Assembly (NCBI RefSeq): GCF_024298965.1
Contig: NZ_CP085193.1
Coordinates: 1,674,001-1,738,000 of the forward strand
Direction: 5' to 3'
Length of the DNA: 64,000 nucleotides
Origin: Streptomyces rapamycinicus NRRL 5491
GTDB taxonomy: Bacteria > Actinomycetota > Actinomycetes > Streptomycetales > Streptomycetaceae
Shown here: piece after piece, positions 48,894 through 57,863 of the stretch
Numbering within the stretch: position 1 is the first letter of the stretch
Layout of the letters: each line of letters begins with the position of its first letter
Notes under the pieces: generated by a model
What the model was told of the DNA's origin: nothing
Databases searched by the model: none
What the model saw: the letters and a program-made list of their open reading frames with translations, nothing else
Made by a program: the position numbers and the translations under genes

Positions 48894-50987
48894 TCAGGGC
48901 ACCCGCACCGTCCCGCCCGTCACCCGGATCCGGTCCCCCGCCGCCGGGTCGGCCGCGATGGGGGGCACATTGGCCGGGGTCAGCTCGGGGGCGTGCCCCG
49001 GCTCACCACCGCGCGGCACCGTGCGCACGACCTGACTGGGCGGCAGTTCGCCCCGCCCTTGGAGCCGCTCCCACATCAGGTCGAGGGCCTGCTGGTAGTA
49101 GTAGCCGAGCGGGACGTACCGGTTGTCGAACCCGGCGGCCTGGGAGTCGCTGTGGTGGGCGTGGGTGATCTCGGCGTAGCTGACGGAGCCCGGCCCGTGG
49201 TCCGCGCGCGAGGTGAGCCCCAGATACGGCCGCGAGCTGTGGTTGACCGGCACCCTGGTGTCGTCGCGGCCCTGCACGATCAGCGCGGGCTTGCCGTGCA
49301 GATCGCCGTCGCGCCGGGTGGCGTCCAGGCCCTCGGCGAGCCGGGCGGCCCAGTCCCGCTCGGCGCGCGGCGCCCCGGGCCGGGGGAAGGCGAGCCGGTA
49401 GACGCAAGCCTCACCCCGCAGGTTGTAGTCGTGCCCGCCGCCGGGTCCGACGGAGCGGGCGTCGGCCACGGGCCCGCCGGGCGAGTTCTCGTCGATCAGC
49501 ACGCCCGGGGCGGGCGCCCGGCCGGAGCTGGTGCCGAAGGCCCCGGCCAGCTCCGCCGTGCGGTACGGCGCGGGGGAACCGGAGGAGTCGGTGCGGGCCC
49601 AGCCGTAACCGCACAGCCCGTCGGCGACCGAGGCGCGGGCGAGGCTCATCGCGTAGGAGGCGGGCGTCTGCGGGTCGTAGTGGGAGATCTGCAGATACCC
49701 CGACTGGGGCTGGAATCCGGCGCGTACCAGGGCCTGTTGGGCGAGGCGCGGCAGCCCGTCCGGACCCGCCCGTTCGGCGTCCCGGCGCGGGATCAGCCGG
49801 AGGTCGTCCCCGACGAGGGCGGCACAGCGGCGGCGGGCGGCCGGCACGTCCAGGGCGGCGTAGCCGGGGGCGGTGGGCTCGGTGAGCGCGGCACACGGCT
49901 GGAGCAGCGAGGCCAGCGCGTTGTAGCGGATCAGCGGCAGCCCCGCGGCGGGCACCAACCGCCCGCCCTGGCGGACCCGGACGCCGTTCAGCGGGGCCAG
50001 GTTCAGCTGCGGTTCGGAGGCCACGACGGCGTCGACGAGCCCGCCGCGGTCGTCCTCGCCCGCGGCGATGGCCGCACCCCCGCCATTGGAGACACCGGTG
50101 GCCAGGACCGTGGTGGAGGCCGGGGTGTAGCCGCCCCCGGGGGCTCCGGCTCGCCAGTCGCGGTTCAGCACGGCGAGGGCGAGCCGTATCGAGCGCAGCC
50201 CATCGCGCCCCCAGGTGGCCTGCGGGTTCATCCCCGAGTGGGCCATCTTGTAGGCGACGCGGTACGGGTGCTCCGCGTCGAAGCGGGCGCGCTCGGCGTC
50301 GCTCAGCCCGGCGTCGAAGGCGGTGCGGCCGTGGAGTTCGGCGCGCGGACCGGTCGTTCCGTCGTAGCCCATGACGGTGCCCGAGTGCGGATCGTCGAAG
50401 GCCGGGCCCATCCCCTTGTCGGTGTAGGCGACCGCGCAGCGGTGGTGCAGACCCCAGGCCCCGGCGGTGCCGACCATGCTGTAGACCCCGCCGAGTCCGG
50501 TGGCGGGCGCGGCGACGACACACGGCCGGGCACGGTCGAAGCCGTCCGGTACCTGCACCACGAAGCTGACGCTGCGGGCCCCGCGGCCCGCCACGGCCCG
50601 GTACTCCACCCCCGCGATCTTCCCGTCGCCGGGCACGGGGCGGCCCCGGTCCACATCGGGTCCGTACAGCCTCCCGAGGCCGCCGCCGGATCCGGCGGAC
50701 AGCCCGGCCGAGGCCCAGACGGCCTGGCGGCGCAACTCGGCGGCGGTGGGCCGGTCGGGGTCGGCGGCCCGTGGCATGGGCCCGCGCAGCCCCGCGAAGC
50801 CGAGCCCGGCGGTGAGCAGATCGTCGCTCCGCCCGTCGTACCGCCGCTCGGTCAGCTCGCTGATGAACGAGGGAAGCGCGGAGCGGGCGGACCCGGTCCG
50901 GTCGGCGGCATGGGCGAGCGGGGAGACGAGGGCCGCGGTGAGGGCGAGGGCCAGGGACAGGGCGGGCAGGCGGCCGGCGGATGGCAT
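48894..50987 (-). CDS. Secreted D-(-)-3-hydroxybutyrate oligomer hydrolase
   Basis: This 697-residue protein has a Sec signal peptide (1-28, ending SPLAHA). It matches the 3HB-oligomer hydrolase family over its length: RRYDGRSDDLLTAGLGFAGL near the N-terminus, nucleophile Ser in TGVSNGGGAAIAAGE near residue 302, LIDENSPGGP, and RDDTRVPVNHSSRPYLG with a late Asp, then HAHHSDS with catalytic His. It cleaves dimers and oligomers released from extracellular poly-3-hydroxybutyrate into monomers. It stands alone and is convergent with the PcaB remnant. No PHB depolymerase gene is in the window. Confidence 0.9.
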   Translation of the reverse strand: MPSAGRLPALSLALALTAALVSPLAHAADRTGSARSALPSFISELTERRYDGRSDDLLTAGLGFAGLRGPMPRAADPDRPTAAELRRQAVWASAGLSAGSGGGLGRLYGPDVDRGRPVPGDGKIAGVEYRAVAGRGARSVSFVVQVPDGFDRARPCVVAAPATGLGGVYSMVGTAGAWGLHHRCAVAYTDKGMGPAFDDPHSGTVMGYDGTTGPRAELHGRTAFDAGLSDAERARFDAEHPYRVAYKMAHSGMNPQATWGRDGLRSIRLALAVLNRDWRAGAPGGGYTPASTTVLATGVSNGGGAAIAAGEDDRGGLVDAVVASEPQLNLAPLNGVRVRQGGRLVPAAGLPLIRYNALASLLQPCAALTEPTAPGYAALDVPAARRRCAALVGDDLRLIPRRDAERAGPDGLPRLAQQALVRAGFQPQSGYLQISHYDPQTPASYAMSLARASVADGLCGYGWARTDSSGSPAPYRTAELAGAFGTSSGRAPAPGVLIDENSPGGPVADARSVGPGGGHDYNLRGEACVYRLAFPRPGAPRAERDWAARLAEGLDATRRDGDLHGKPALIVQGRDDTRVPVNHSSRPYLGLTSRADHGPGSVSYAEITHAHHSDSQAAGFDNRYVPLGYYYQQALDLMWERLQGRGELPPSQVVRTVPRGGEPGHAPELTPANVPPIAADPAAGDRIRVTGGTVRVP

Positions 50988-51059
50988 GGGCGGTCCTACC
51001 TTTCAGATGTGGGTCTGACCTGGTCGTTCGTAAGATCGGAGGGCCCAGGGGTTCTGGGT

Positions 51060-51167
51060 ATGGCTGGCATGGTGGAGACCGTTCGATGGCTCAAGGAACT
51101 TGGCCGCCCGGAGCCCCGCGACGACTCGACCGCCAATTGGGAGATGCGACTCCGATCGCTGCTGTAG
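51060..51167 (+). CDS. Possible 35-residue peptide
   Basis: ATG 51060, with CAGGGG upstream, opens a short frame encoding MAGMVETVRWLKELGRPEPR and then DDSTANWEMRLRSLL. Codon bias is weaker than in neighbours. It lies in the 225-bp gap between the 3HB hydrolase promoter and the CitMHS gene. It may be spurious; no family is recognised. Confidence 0.3.
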   Translation: MAGMVETVRWLKELGRPEPRDDSTANWEMRLRSLL

Positions 51168-51212
51168 GACAACGTCGGCGAGGTCGTCGGTGGGATCGAT
51201 GTTCCTTCCGGG

Positions 51213-52520
51213 TCAGAGCGGCACGGCGCCCGTCGCCAGAGCCGCGGCGGTCATCACGAGCGTCGTCCCGAATGCCCAGCGGAAGAGGAAGCGCTGGTGC
51301 TCCCCGAGCTGTACGCCGCTCATGCTCAGGAGGATGAAGGTCGCGGCGGTGAGCGGGCTCAGCGGGAAGCCGGTGGTCATCTGGCCGAGGACGGCGGCGC
51401 GGGCGATCTCGGCGTGGTCGGTGCCGAAGGCGTCGGCGGTCCCGGCGAGCACCGGCAGCACCCCGAAGTAGTAGGCGTCCGGGGTGAGGACGAGGCTCAG
51501 CGGCATGCTGGTGATGGCCACGAGCACCGGCAGATGGCCGCCGAGCCCGTCGGGGATGATGTCGACCAGCGCCTCGGCCATCTTCCCGATCATCCCCGTG
51601 CCGCCGAGGATGCCGGTGAACACCCCGGCCGCGAAGATCATGGTGATGACGAGCACCACGCTCTTGCCGTGCTTCTCCAGCAGCTCCTGCTGCTCCTCCC
51701 AGCGGGGGTGGTTGACCAGCAGCGCGAGGACGAAGGCGAAGACGAAGAGCACGGGCAGCGGCATGGCCTCCAGCACCAGGCAGACCAGCAGGGCCACGGT
51801 GAGCAGCAGATTGAAGAGGGTGAGCGCGAGACCGGGGCGGGCGGCGACCCGCGGTGTGCCGGGGCCGTCCCCGGCCGCCACCTCGGCGCGCGGGGCGGGC
51901 CCGAGGTCGCCGAGCCGCCGCCGCTCACGGCGTCCGATGAGATACGCGGCGAGCAGCACCCAGGCGATACCGGCGGCGAGGGCGGGCAGCAGCGGTGTGA
52001 TGATGTCGGAGGTGTCGATCTTCAGGGCCGCGGCGGCGCGGGCCGTCGGCCCGCCCCACGGGATCATGTTCATCACGCCCGCGCCCAGGCCGACCACCCC
52101 GGCGAGCACCAACCGGCTCATGCCCAGCCGCTGATAGACGGGGAGCAGCGCGGAGATGGTGATGAGGAAGGTGGAGGCGCCGTCGCCGTCGAGCCCGACG
52201 CATACGGTCAGCACGGCGGTGCCGACCGTGATCCGCACCGGGTCGTTCCTGGTGGCGCGGAGGATGCCGCGGATCAGTGGTTCGAAGAGGCCCGCGTCGA
52301 TCATCAGGCTGAAATAGAGCACCGCGAAGGCGATCATGATGCCGGTCGGGGCGACCTTGGACAGCCCGTCGAGCGCCATCGGGCCCAAGTCGTCGCCGTA
52401 TCCGCCGATGACCGCGGTGGCCACGGGCGTGAGGACGAGGGCCACCAGCACCGAGACCCGTTTGAACATGGTGAGCAGCAGGAAGCCGCCGATCGTGCAG
52501 AACCCCAGTGCTGCCAGCAT
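51213..52520 (-). CDS. CitMHS-family citrate:metal/H+ transporter
   Basis: This protein of about 435 residues has eleven to twelve TM helices. The family pattern is clear: GFCTIGGFLLLTMFKRVSVLVALVLTPV at the start, GLDGDGASTFLITISALLPVYQ, MIPWGGPTARAAAAL and SLVLTPDAYYFGVLPVLA. CitMHS proteins carry citrate in complex with a divalent metal (Mg or Ca types). ATG 52520 was preferred over 52592, which adds a non-membrane leader. It is divergent from a LysR gene and close to CoA-transferase and CitE-like genes, so its substrate is probably a tri- or dicarboxylate used by them. Confidence 0.92.
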   Translation of the reverse strand: MLAALGFCTIGGFLLLTMFKRVSVLVALVLTPVATAVIGGYGDDLGPMALDGLSKVAPTGIMIAFAVLYFSLMIDAGLFEPLIRGILRATRNDPVRITVGTAVLTVCVGLDGDGASTFLITISALLPVYQRLGMSRLVLAGVVGLGAGVMNMIPWGGPTARAAAALKIDTSDIITPLLPALAAGIAWVLLAAYLIGRRERRRLGDLGPAPRAEVAAGDGPGTPRVAARPGLALTLFNLLLTVALLVCLVLEAMPLPVLFVFAFVLALLVNHPRWEEQQELLEKHGKSVVLVITMIFAAGVFTGILGGTGMIGKMAEALVDIIPDGLGGHLPVLVAITSMPLSLVLTPDAYYFGVLPVLAGTADAFGTDHAEIARAAVLGQMTTGFPLSPLTAATFILLSMSGVQLGEHQRFLFRWAFGTTLVMTAAALATGAVPL

Positions 52521-52664
52521 GGCCGCTCGCTTCCTCGTCCGGTCGGGTGCTGCCGAAGAGTTTCCGAGCGGGGAAAGATCCGCGTCCAGCATCGAACACA
52601 GATCTATCCATGCGTTTCGCGCAACAGTTCCCCCGCCCGGCCGCCGCGCCTACGCTCACGGACC

Positions 52665-53606
52665 ATGGACGTCACCCTGCGCCAGCTGACCGCGTACGCC
52701 GCGGTCGCGCGCGCCGTGAGCTTCACCGCGGCCGCCGCCGAACTGCATGTGTCCCAGTCGTCGCTGAGCCGTGCGGTCGCCGATCTGGAACGGACGCTGG
52801 GGATGCGGCTGCTGGAACGGGACACCCGCAATGTGCGGCTCACCCCGGCGGGCGCCGAGGCGCTGCGCATCGCCGACCAGATCCTCTCCGCGCACCGCGC
52901 GGGCCTGGCCCAGCTGGGTCGCTACGGCGCCGGTGAGCGCGGCGCGGTGGCCCTGGCGACCCTGCCCTCGGTCGCGGCCGTGCTGCTGCCGCCGGTGATC
53001 TCCGCCTTCCGCGCCCGGCGCCCGGAGATGACCGTACGGCTGCTGGACGGGCTGGAGCGCTCGGTGCTGGACCGGGTGATCGACGGGGACGCCGACTTCG
53101 CGGTCAGCACGGTGGCCCGGCGCGCCCCGGGCATCACACTGCGGCCGCTGGTGCGGGACCGCTTCGACGCGGTGCTCCCGGAGCACCATCCGCTGGCCGA
53201 GCGGGCGGACGTGACCTGGGAGGAGCTGGGCCGGGAGCCGTTCCTCGCGGTGGGCACCGACTCCAGCGTGCGCCGGATGACCGACGCGGCCTTCGCCCAG
53301 ACGGGGATGGAGGCGACCCCGGCGGCCGAGGCGTCGAACGTGGCCACGGTGGGCGGTCTGGTGGCGGCCGGGCTCGGCGTCTCCGCGCTGCCCGCCCTGG
53401 TCCATCCGCTGGTGGGGCCGGGCCGACTGGTGCGGCGCCCACTGGTGGAGCCGGTGGTGGAGCGCCGGCTGTACGTCGTCCTGCCGACGCGCCGCACGCT
53501 TCCGCCGGGGGCGCGTCGCTTCCTGGAGCAGCTGGAGGAGTTCCGCTCCGCGGCGGACGCCTTGCCGACGGGGGTGGTGTGGGAGGAGGCGGGCGAGGAC
53601 CGGTGA
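52665..53606 (+). CDS. LysR-family regulator
   Basis: This 313-residue protein has the N-terminal LysR helix-turn-helix (LRQLTAYAAVARAVSFTAAAAELHVSQSSLSRAVADLERTLG, residues 5-46) and a PBP2-type effector domain. It is divergent from the CitMHS transporter with 144 bp between starts, and upstream of the CoA-transferase/CitE pair after 123 bp. It is the likely activator of both in response to the organic acid. The gap 53607-53729 contains a short GGCGAT repeat and no gene. Confidence 0.94.
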   Translation: MDVTLRQLTAYAAVARAVSFTAAAAELHVSQSSLSRAVADLERTLGMRLLERDTRNVRLTPAGAEALRIADQILSAHRAGLAQLGRYGAGERGAVALATLPSVAAVLLPPVISAFRARRPEMTVRLLDGLERSVLDRVIDGDADFAVSTVARRAPGITLRPLVRDRFDAVLPEHHPLAERADVTWEELGREPFLAVGTDSSVRRMTDAAFAQTGMEATPAAEASNVATVGGLVAAGLGVSALPALVHPLVGPGRLVRRPLVEPVVERRLYVVLPTRRTLPPGARRFLEQLEEFRSAADALPTGVVWEEAGEDR

Positions 53607-53729
53607 GGGCGCCGGGGGCACACCGCCGGGCGGCGATGGCGGCGATGGCGGCGACCCTTGCGAGATCCGCATGAATTGATCCCCTTTCATTGCTGGACGT
53701 GCATACGCCCCGCCCCGCAGCCTGGCCGC

Positions 53730-54944
53730 ATGGAGGACCAGACCAGCACAGGGCAGGGACAGCTCACAGGGCTGAAGGTGGTGGAGTTCGCTCATGTGGT
53801 GGCGGGCCCCCTCGCCGGGGGGATGCTCGCCGACCAGGGCGCGGACGTCGTCCACGTGGAGCCGCCGGGTTCCGGTGACGCGGCGCGGGCGATGGGCCCG
53901 CGACGTGACGGCGTACCGCTCTGGTTCAAGGTTGCGGGCCGCAACAAGCGCTCGGTGACCCTGGATCTGCACCACGAGGAGGGCCGGGAGGTCGCCCGGG
54001 AGCTGATCGCCTGGGCGGATGTGGTGATCGTGACGCTGCGGGCGGGCCGGCTGCGCGCCTGGGGACTGGACTGGGAGGCCGTCCACGCGCTCAACCCCAC
54101 CGCGATCCTGCTCCAGATCTCCGGTTTCGGCGCCACCTCCTCGCGGGCCGACGCCCCGGGCTTCGGGAAGATGGGCGAGGCCCGCAGCGGGGTGGTGCAT
54201 CTGACCGGCTTCCCCGAAGGCCCGCCCGTGCACACCGGCTTCTCGCACGGCGACGCGGTCACCGGGCTGATGGGCGCGTTCGCGGTCCTGGCCGCGCTGC
54301 ACCGCCGTGACACCGATCCGGACTCCTTCGACGGCGAGTGGATCGACCTGGCGCTGTTCGAGCCGCTGTACCGCCTGGTGGAGTGGCAGATCATCGCGTA
54401 CGACCAGCTCGGTACGGCCCCCGAGCGGGCCGGCAACCAGTTGGCCGTCGCCCCGGCCGCCGTCATCAACACCTACCGCAGCGCCGACGGCGACTGGCTC
54501 ACCGTCACCTCCGCCACCACCCGCTCGGTGCGCAATGTGGTGCGGCTGCTGGGCCTGCCCGACGAGGAGTTCACCACCGTGGAGCAGCAGCACGCGGGAC
54601 GCGAGCGGCTCGACGCGGCGCTGCGGGAGTGGGTGGCGGCGCGCCCGGCGGCCGAGTGCCTGGCGGCGTTCGAGCGGGCCGAGGTGGTGGCCTCACGCGT
54701 GTTCACCGCCGCCGACATCGTCGCCGACCCGGTCTACGCCGAACGCGAGGACATCATCACGGTGGACGACCCCGACCTCGGCCCGGTGCGGATGCAGGCA
54801 GTGATCCCGCGCTTCCACCGCTCCCCCGGCGCGGTGTGGCGGACCGGCCCCGCGCTCGGCGCGGACAACGCGCTGGTCTACGGGGAGTGGCTGGGCATCG
54901 ACGGCGGACGGCTGGCGAAGCTGGAGGCAGAGGGTGTCATCTGA
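53730..54944 (+). CDS. CaiB/BaiF family III CoA-transferase
   Basis: This 404-residue enzyme moves CoA between carboxylic acids. It starts with the typical fold LTGLKVVEFAHVVAGPLAGGMLADQGADVVHVEPP and has GRNKRSVTLDLHHEEGREVA and the PGFGKMGEARSGVVHLTG motif near residue 145, in the FGxxxEAxSG variant of the family. HGDAVTGLMGAFAVLAALHRR follows. It overlaps the CitE-like gene by 11 bp. Together they suggest activation of an organic acid to its CoA ester and cleavage by the lyase; succinyl- or acetyl-CoA would be the usual donor. Confidence 0.92.
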   Translation: MEDQTSTGQGQLTGLKVVEFAHVVAGPLAGGMLADQGADVVHVEPPGSGDAARAMGPRRDGVPLWFKVAGRNKRSVTLDLHHEEGREVARELIAWADVVIVTLRAGRLRAWGLDWEAVHALNPTAILLQISGFGATSSRADAPGFGKMGEARSGVVHLTGFPEGPPVHTGFSHGDAVTGLMGAFAVLAALHRRDTDPDSFDGEWIDLALFEPLYRLVEWQIIAYDQLGTAPERAGNQLAVAPAAVINTYRSADGDWLTVTSATTRSVRNVVRLLGLPDEEFTTVEQQHAGRERLDAALREWVAARPAAECLAAFERAEVVASRVFTAADIVADPVYAEREDIITVDDPDLGPVRMQAVIPRFHRSPGAVWRTGPALGADNALVYGEWLGIDGGRLAKLEAEGVI

Positions 54945-55854
54945 CGGCGCGACGACTCCCCGTATCCCCCTGCGCTCCCTGCTCTTCGTGCCCGGCAGCC
55001 GCACCGGCTGGCTGCCCAAGGCGGAGGCGGCGGGCGCCGACGCGGCCATCCTCGACCTGGAGGACGCCGTCCCGGAGGACGGCAAGGCGGCGGCGCGCGA
55101 GGCGGTGGCCGCGGCCGTCGACCGGGCGGCCGGGGCGCCCCCCGGTCCGATGCGGCTGCTGGTACGGATCAACGCGCTGGACCGCGCGGCGGGCTGGCAG
55201 GGCGCCGACGAGCTGCGGGCGGTCGCCCGGCCCGGGCTCTACGGCATCGTGCTGCCCAAGGTGAGCGGCCCCGAGGACGTGACCACCGCCGACCGGCTGC
55301 TGGCCTGGTGCGAGCGCGAACACGGCCTGCCCGAGGGCCATTTCGCCCTGCTGCCGCTGCTGGAGACGGCACGCGGGCTGCGCGAGGCGTACGCCATCGG
55401 CCGGGCCGCCGCCCGGATCGCCCATCTGGGCGCGGTGGCCGCGCCTGACGGGGATGTGGAACGCGCGGTCGGCTACCGCTGGAGCCCGGGGGGCGAGGAG
55501 ACCCGCGAGCTACGGGCCCGGGTGCTGCTCGACGCCCGCGCCGCGGACCGCCCCCATCCGGTGGCCGGGCTGTGGACGGACGTGGCGGACCTCGCGGGAC
55601 TACGGCGCTTCGCGGAGCAGAACCGTGCGCTGGGGTACGAGGGGATGGCGGTGATCCACCCGTCGCATGTGCCGGTGGTCAACGAGGTGTTCTCGCCGGA
55701 CGCGGAGGAGCTGGCCCGCTGCCGGCGGCTGATCGCGGCGGTGGAGCGGGCGCAGGCGGAAGGGACCGGGGCGGTGCGCTTCGAGGGGCGGATGGTGGAC
55801 GAGGCGATGGCGGCCACGGCCCGCCGGACCCTGGCCCGCCACGACCGGGGCTGA
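54934..55854 (+). CDS. CitE-like CoA-ester lyase (HpcH/HpaI family)
   Basis: This 306-residue TIM-barrel enzyme starts at GTG 54934. The motifs LRSLLFVPGSRTGWLPKA, ADAAILDLEDAVPEDGK (metal-binding Glu and Asp), RLLVRINALD, GIVLPKVSG and GMAVIHPSHVPVVNEVFSP define citryl-, malyl- or citramalyl-CoA lyases, which cut a 3-hydroxyacyl-CoA into an alpha-keto acid and acetyl-CoA. It overlaps the CoA-transferase, so the pair is translationally coupled. The stand-alone form without CitD/CitF argues against the citrate-lyase complex. Confidence 0.92.
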   Translation: MSSDGATTPRIPLRSLLFVPGSRTGWLPKAEAAGADAAILDLEDAVPEDGKAAAREAVAAAVDRAAGAPPGPMRLLVRINALDRAAGWQGADELRAVARPGLYGIVLPKVSGPEDVTTADRLLAWCEREHGLPEGHFALLPLLETARGLREAYAIGRAAARIAHLGAVAAPDGDVERAVGYRWSPGGEETRELRARVLLDARAADRPHPVAGLWTDVADLAGLRRFAEQNRALGYEGMAVIHPSHVPVVNEVFSPDAEELARCRRLIAAVERAQAEGTGAVRFEGRMVDEAMAATARRTLARHDRG

Positions 55855-55957
55855 GGGCCGCCGCCCCCCATGCGCCCCGGCCGGAGCCGATGAGTTTCGC
55901 CGTGGTCCGGAGTCATAGGCAGAGAGGTAAGAAGCGATGCCGCCGGACGGGAGTGCC

Positions 55958-56542
55958 ATGAGGATCGTCGTCATCAACCACGTCACCCTGGACGGTGTCA
56001 CACAAGGGCCCGGCCGGGCCGATGAGGACACTCGCGAGGGGTTCGCCCAGGGCGGCTGGGCCGCCGAGCGGGGCGGGGACGAGGCCGTCGGGCGGGAGTG
56101 GGGGCGGCGGCTGGCCGCCAGCAGTGGGTATCTGCTGGGGCGCCGCACGTACCAGGAGGTTCTGGGCCACTGGAATACCCAAGGCGGCCCGTTCCGCGAC
56201 GCCCTCAACAACGCCCCCAAGTACGTCGCGTCCAACACCCTGGCCGAGCCCCTGCCGTGGCCCAACTCCACACTGCTCAGTGGCGACATCCCCGCGGCGG
56301 TCGCCGAGCTCAAGCAGACCCCCGGCGACGACCTGCACATCATGGGCAGCGGCGCGCTGATCCAGTCACTTTCCCCGCTGGGCCTCATCGACGAATACCT
56401 GCTCTGCGTCCACCCGCTCGTCCTGGGCACCGGGCGCCGCCTGTTCGCCGACGGCTTCGGTCCCATCGCGTTCGGTCTCGCCGACGCGACCCCGACGGCC
56501 ACCGGCGTCATCATCGCCACCTATCGGCCCCTCGCAGGGTAG
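55958..56542 (+). CDS. RibD-C/dihydrofolate-reductase-like protein
   Basis: This protein of about 194 residues starts MRIVVINHVTLDGVTQGPGR, the usual opening of RibD C-terminal-like reductases; an earlier ATG at 55937 is possible. SGYLLGRRTYQEVLGHW, PKYVASNTL, DLHIMGSGALIQSL and GLIDEYLLCVHPLVLGTGRRLFADG are family motifs that bind NADPH. The metabolic role of these stand-alone proteins is unknown. A 50-bp piece of this gene (56390-56439) is repeated at 59687-59736, which marks it as part of a duplicated block. Confidence 0.88.
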   Translation: MRIVVINHVTLDGVTQGPGRADEDTREGFAQGGWAAERGGDEAVGREWGRRLAASSGYLLGRRTYQEVLGHWNTQGGPFRDALNNAPKYVASNTLAEPLPWPNSTLLSGDIPAAVAELKQTPGDDLHIMGSGALIQSLSPLGLIDEYLLCVHPLVLGTGRRLFADGFGPIAFGLADATPTATGVIIATYRPLAG

Positions 56543-56785
56543 AACGCGGGTCCTCCGAGTCAGGAGCACAGCGAGCGACCGCGCTGTGATCACCACGGTG
56601 GAGGCCAGGGCGGCCACGGAAGCTCGACCTCCGCCTGGACGGCCACGGACACCGGCGCGTCCTCGCGGTGCTCACCTACCTGCGCGCCTGACCGTCCGAT
56701 GCCCCGGGTCGAGGAGCAGCTTCGCGGCCACCGTCGTCCCGTCGGTGCGCATTCTGGCCGCCACGGACCTCGCCCGGGCCCTTGG
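56543..56785. pseudogene. Chimeric remnant: serine hydrolase tail + response regulator tail + glycosyltransferase tail
   Basis: Bases 56543-56619 match 59741-59817 at about 70 of 77 positions (C-terminal coding end of the serine hydrolase; the minus strand still reads STVVITARSLAVLLTRR). Bases from 56619 then match 63118 onwards almost perfectly for about 70 bp (response-regulator end KLDLRLDGHGHRRVLAVLTY), continuing about 90 bp into the glycosyltransferase 3' end (minus strand [13 protein letters not shown]). The block is thus a copy of the 59.7-63.3 kb region with about 3.3 kb deleted. No intact gene remains. Confidence 0.85.
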
Positions 56786-57128
56786 GGCCGCACCGCCGAA
56801 GCGGGGCCCTGGCCGAGGGCTGTGCCACTCGGCTACTTCCAGGAGAGCGCCCAGGTCGAGCACTACACAATTTGCGTCTGGCGCAAGGTCCGTGGAGGCC
56901 GCCGACTCTCCGCGGCTGTCACGAGAAGTATTGAGGCCGATCACGGGAAGTAAGGCCAGCGAGCCCCGGGGCCTCAACATGACGCCCGGCAATCCGGCGC
57001 TCCGGCCAGCGGGCACGGGCATACATCGCCCGGGTCTCCGGTGGGGTCTCCGGCGGACTCTCGTACCCGCCCGGGGCGTCCGGCCGTACCCGCCAGCACG
57101 AGGCCCCCGGAGGCGCAGTCCCGGGCCT
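56786..57128. other. Non-coding gap at left edge of islet
   Basis: After homology to the glycosyltransferase end stops near 56780, this stretch has no convincing gene on either strand. Short frames (for example LGYFQESAQVEHYTICVWRK on the plus strand at 56832-56891) have no start context. It probably includes the left boundary of the less GC-rich islet. Confidence 0.5.
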
Positions 57129-57767
57129 TCAGTTCGTCGAACCGCCCGGCTCTATCTCCTTAGGCTGCTCCGGAAGCAGCCGGTTGACCATCATTTCCGG
57201 GGCCGCGTCCATGCCGAGTGCTTTCATGGCGGCAGCAGAGTTGAGATCGTCCCTCTGCTTCGAGTCTGCAACCCGCTCGATGAACGTCGTCGCGATTTCG
57301 AGCTTGTGATCGATGTCGATCTTCTTCTCGTTGTCCTCGGCCGCCTTCGTCAGATTGGCCATGGTCCGCTTCGAGTGGAGCGCCAGCGCACCACCGCCGA
57401 TCGTGATCAATGCACCCGTCAGGCTCGTCATCAACGGCAGGTAGCTGAGGTCAGGATTACCGGCGTGAACCAGCGCCAGCACTCCCCCCGCAAGGATGAT
57501 TAGGGAGCCGCCGGTCATGAACAACACGCTCAGGCGGAACGTCCACTCTGCCTGCTTCAGCGTGTGGTTCAGGAAGTCGAAGTGGAACTTCTGTCGCCGT
57601 TCGGGAAGGCTTAGACCGCGAGAAGCCTGATAAACACGCCCGCTATTGACACTTCCATTGATGTGGATGTTGCTGATGACGCCCGACTGCACCACCGAAC
57701 CGTGCATCATCCCACCAGAGATCTCGGACTCAGGGATGCTGTCATCGTCGTCTGTGGTGTCCGCCAT
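57129..57767 (-). CDS. Two-TM protein resembling TRADD-N-associated membrane proteins
   Basis: This 212-residue protein has an acidic N-terminus (MADTTDDDDSIPESEISGG), a short repeat-like stretch GGMMHGSVVQSGVISNIHIN reminiscent of the HGxVVQxG segments of streptomycete NTPase conflict proteins, then LKQAEWTFRLSVLFMTGGSL leading into TM1 (about residues 78-102), TM2 (about 112-132), and a charged helix (ANLTKAAEDNEKKIDID). This order resembles the cyanobacterial TRADD-N-associated two-TM domain. The resemblance is from memory of the family, not from a search. It lies in the islet, 96 bp downstream of the XRE-TPR gene on the same strand. Codon use is less GC-rich than in neighbours. Confidence 0.6.
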   Translation of the reverse strand: MADTTDDDDSIPESEISGGMMHGSVVQSGVISNIHINGSVNSGRVYQASRGLSLPERRQKFHFDFLNHTLKQAEWTFRLSVLFMTGGSLIILAGGVLALVHAGNPDLSYLPLMTSLTGALITIGGGALALHSKRTMANLTKAAEDNEKKIDIDHKLEIATTFIERVADSKQRDDLNSAAAMKALGMDAAPEMMVNRLLPEQPKEIEPGGSTN

Positions 57768-57863
57768 CTTCAGCCCCCGTTCACAACAGCTGACGTAAAG
57801 CCAACTCACACCAGCATAACGGGAGTCACCGGAGTGGGTGCCTGCTCTCGATGACGGCTGACC

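Noticed and set aside
56543..57128. Short ORFs in the chimeric remnant (for example 56672-57022 minus and 56699-56953 plus) as new genes
   Set aside because: The first part is explained as copies of hydrolase, regulator and glycosyltransferase ends. The remainder lacks start signals.
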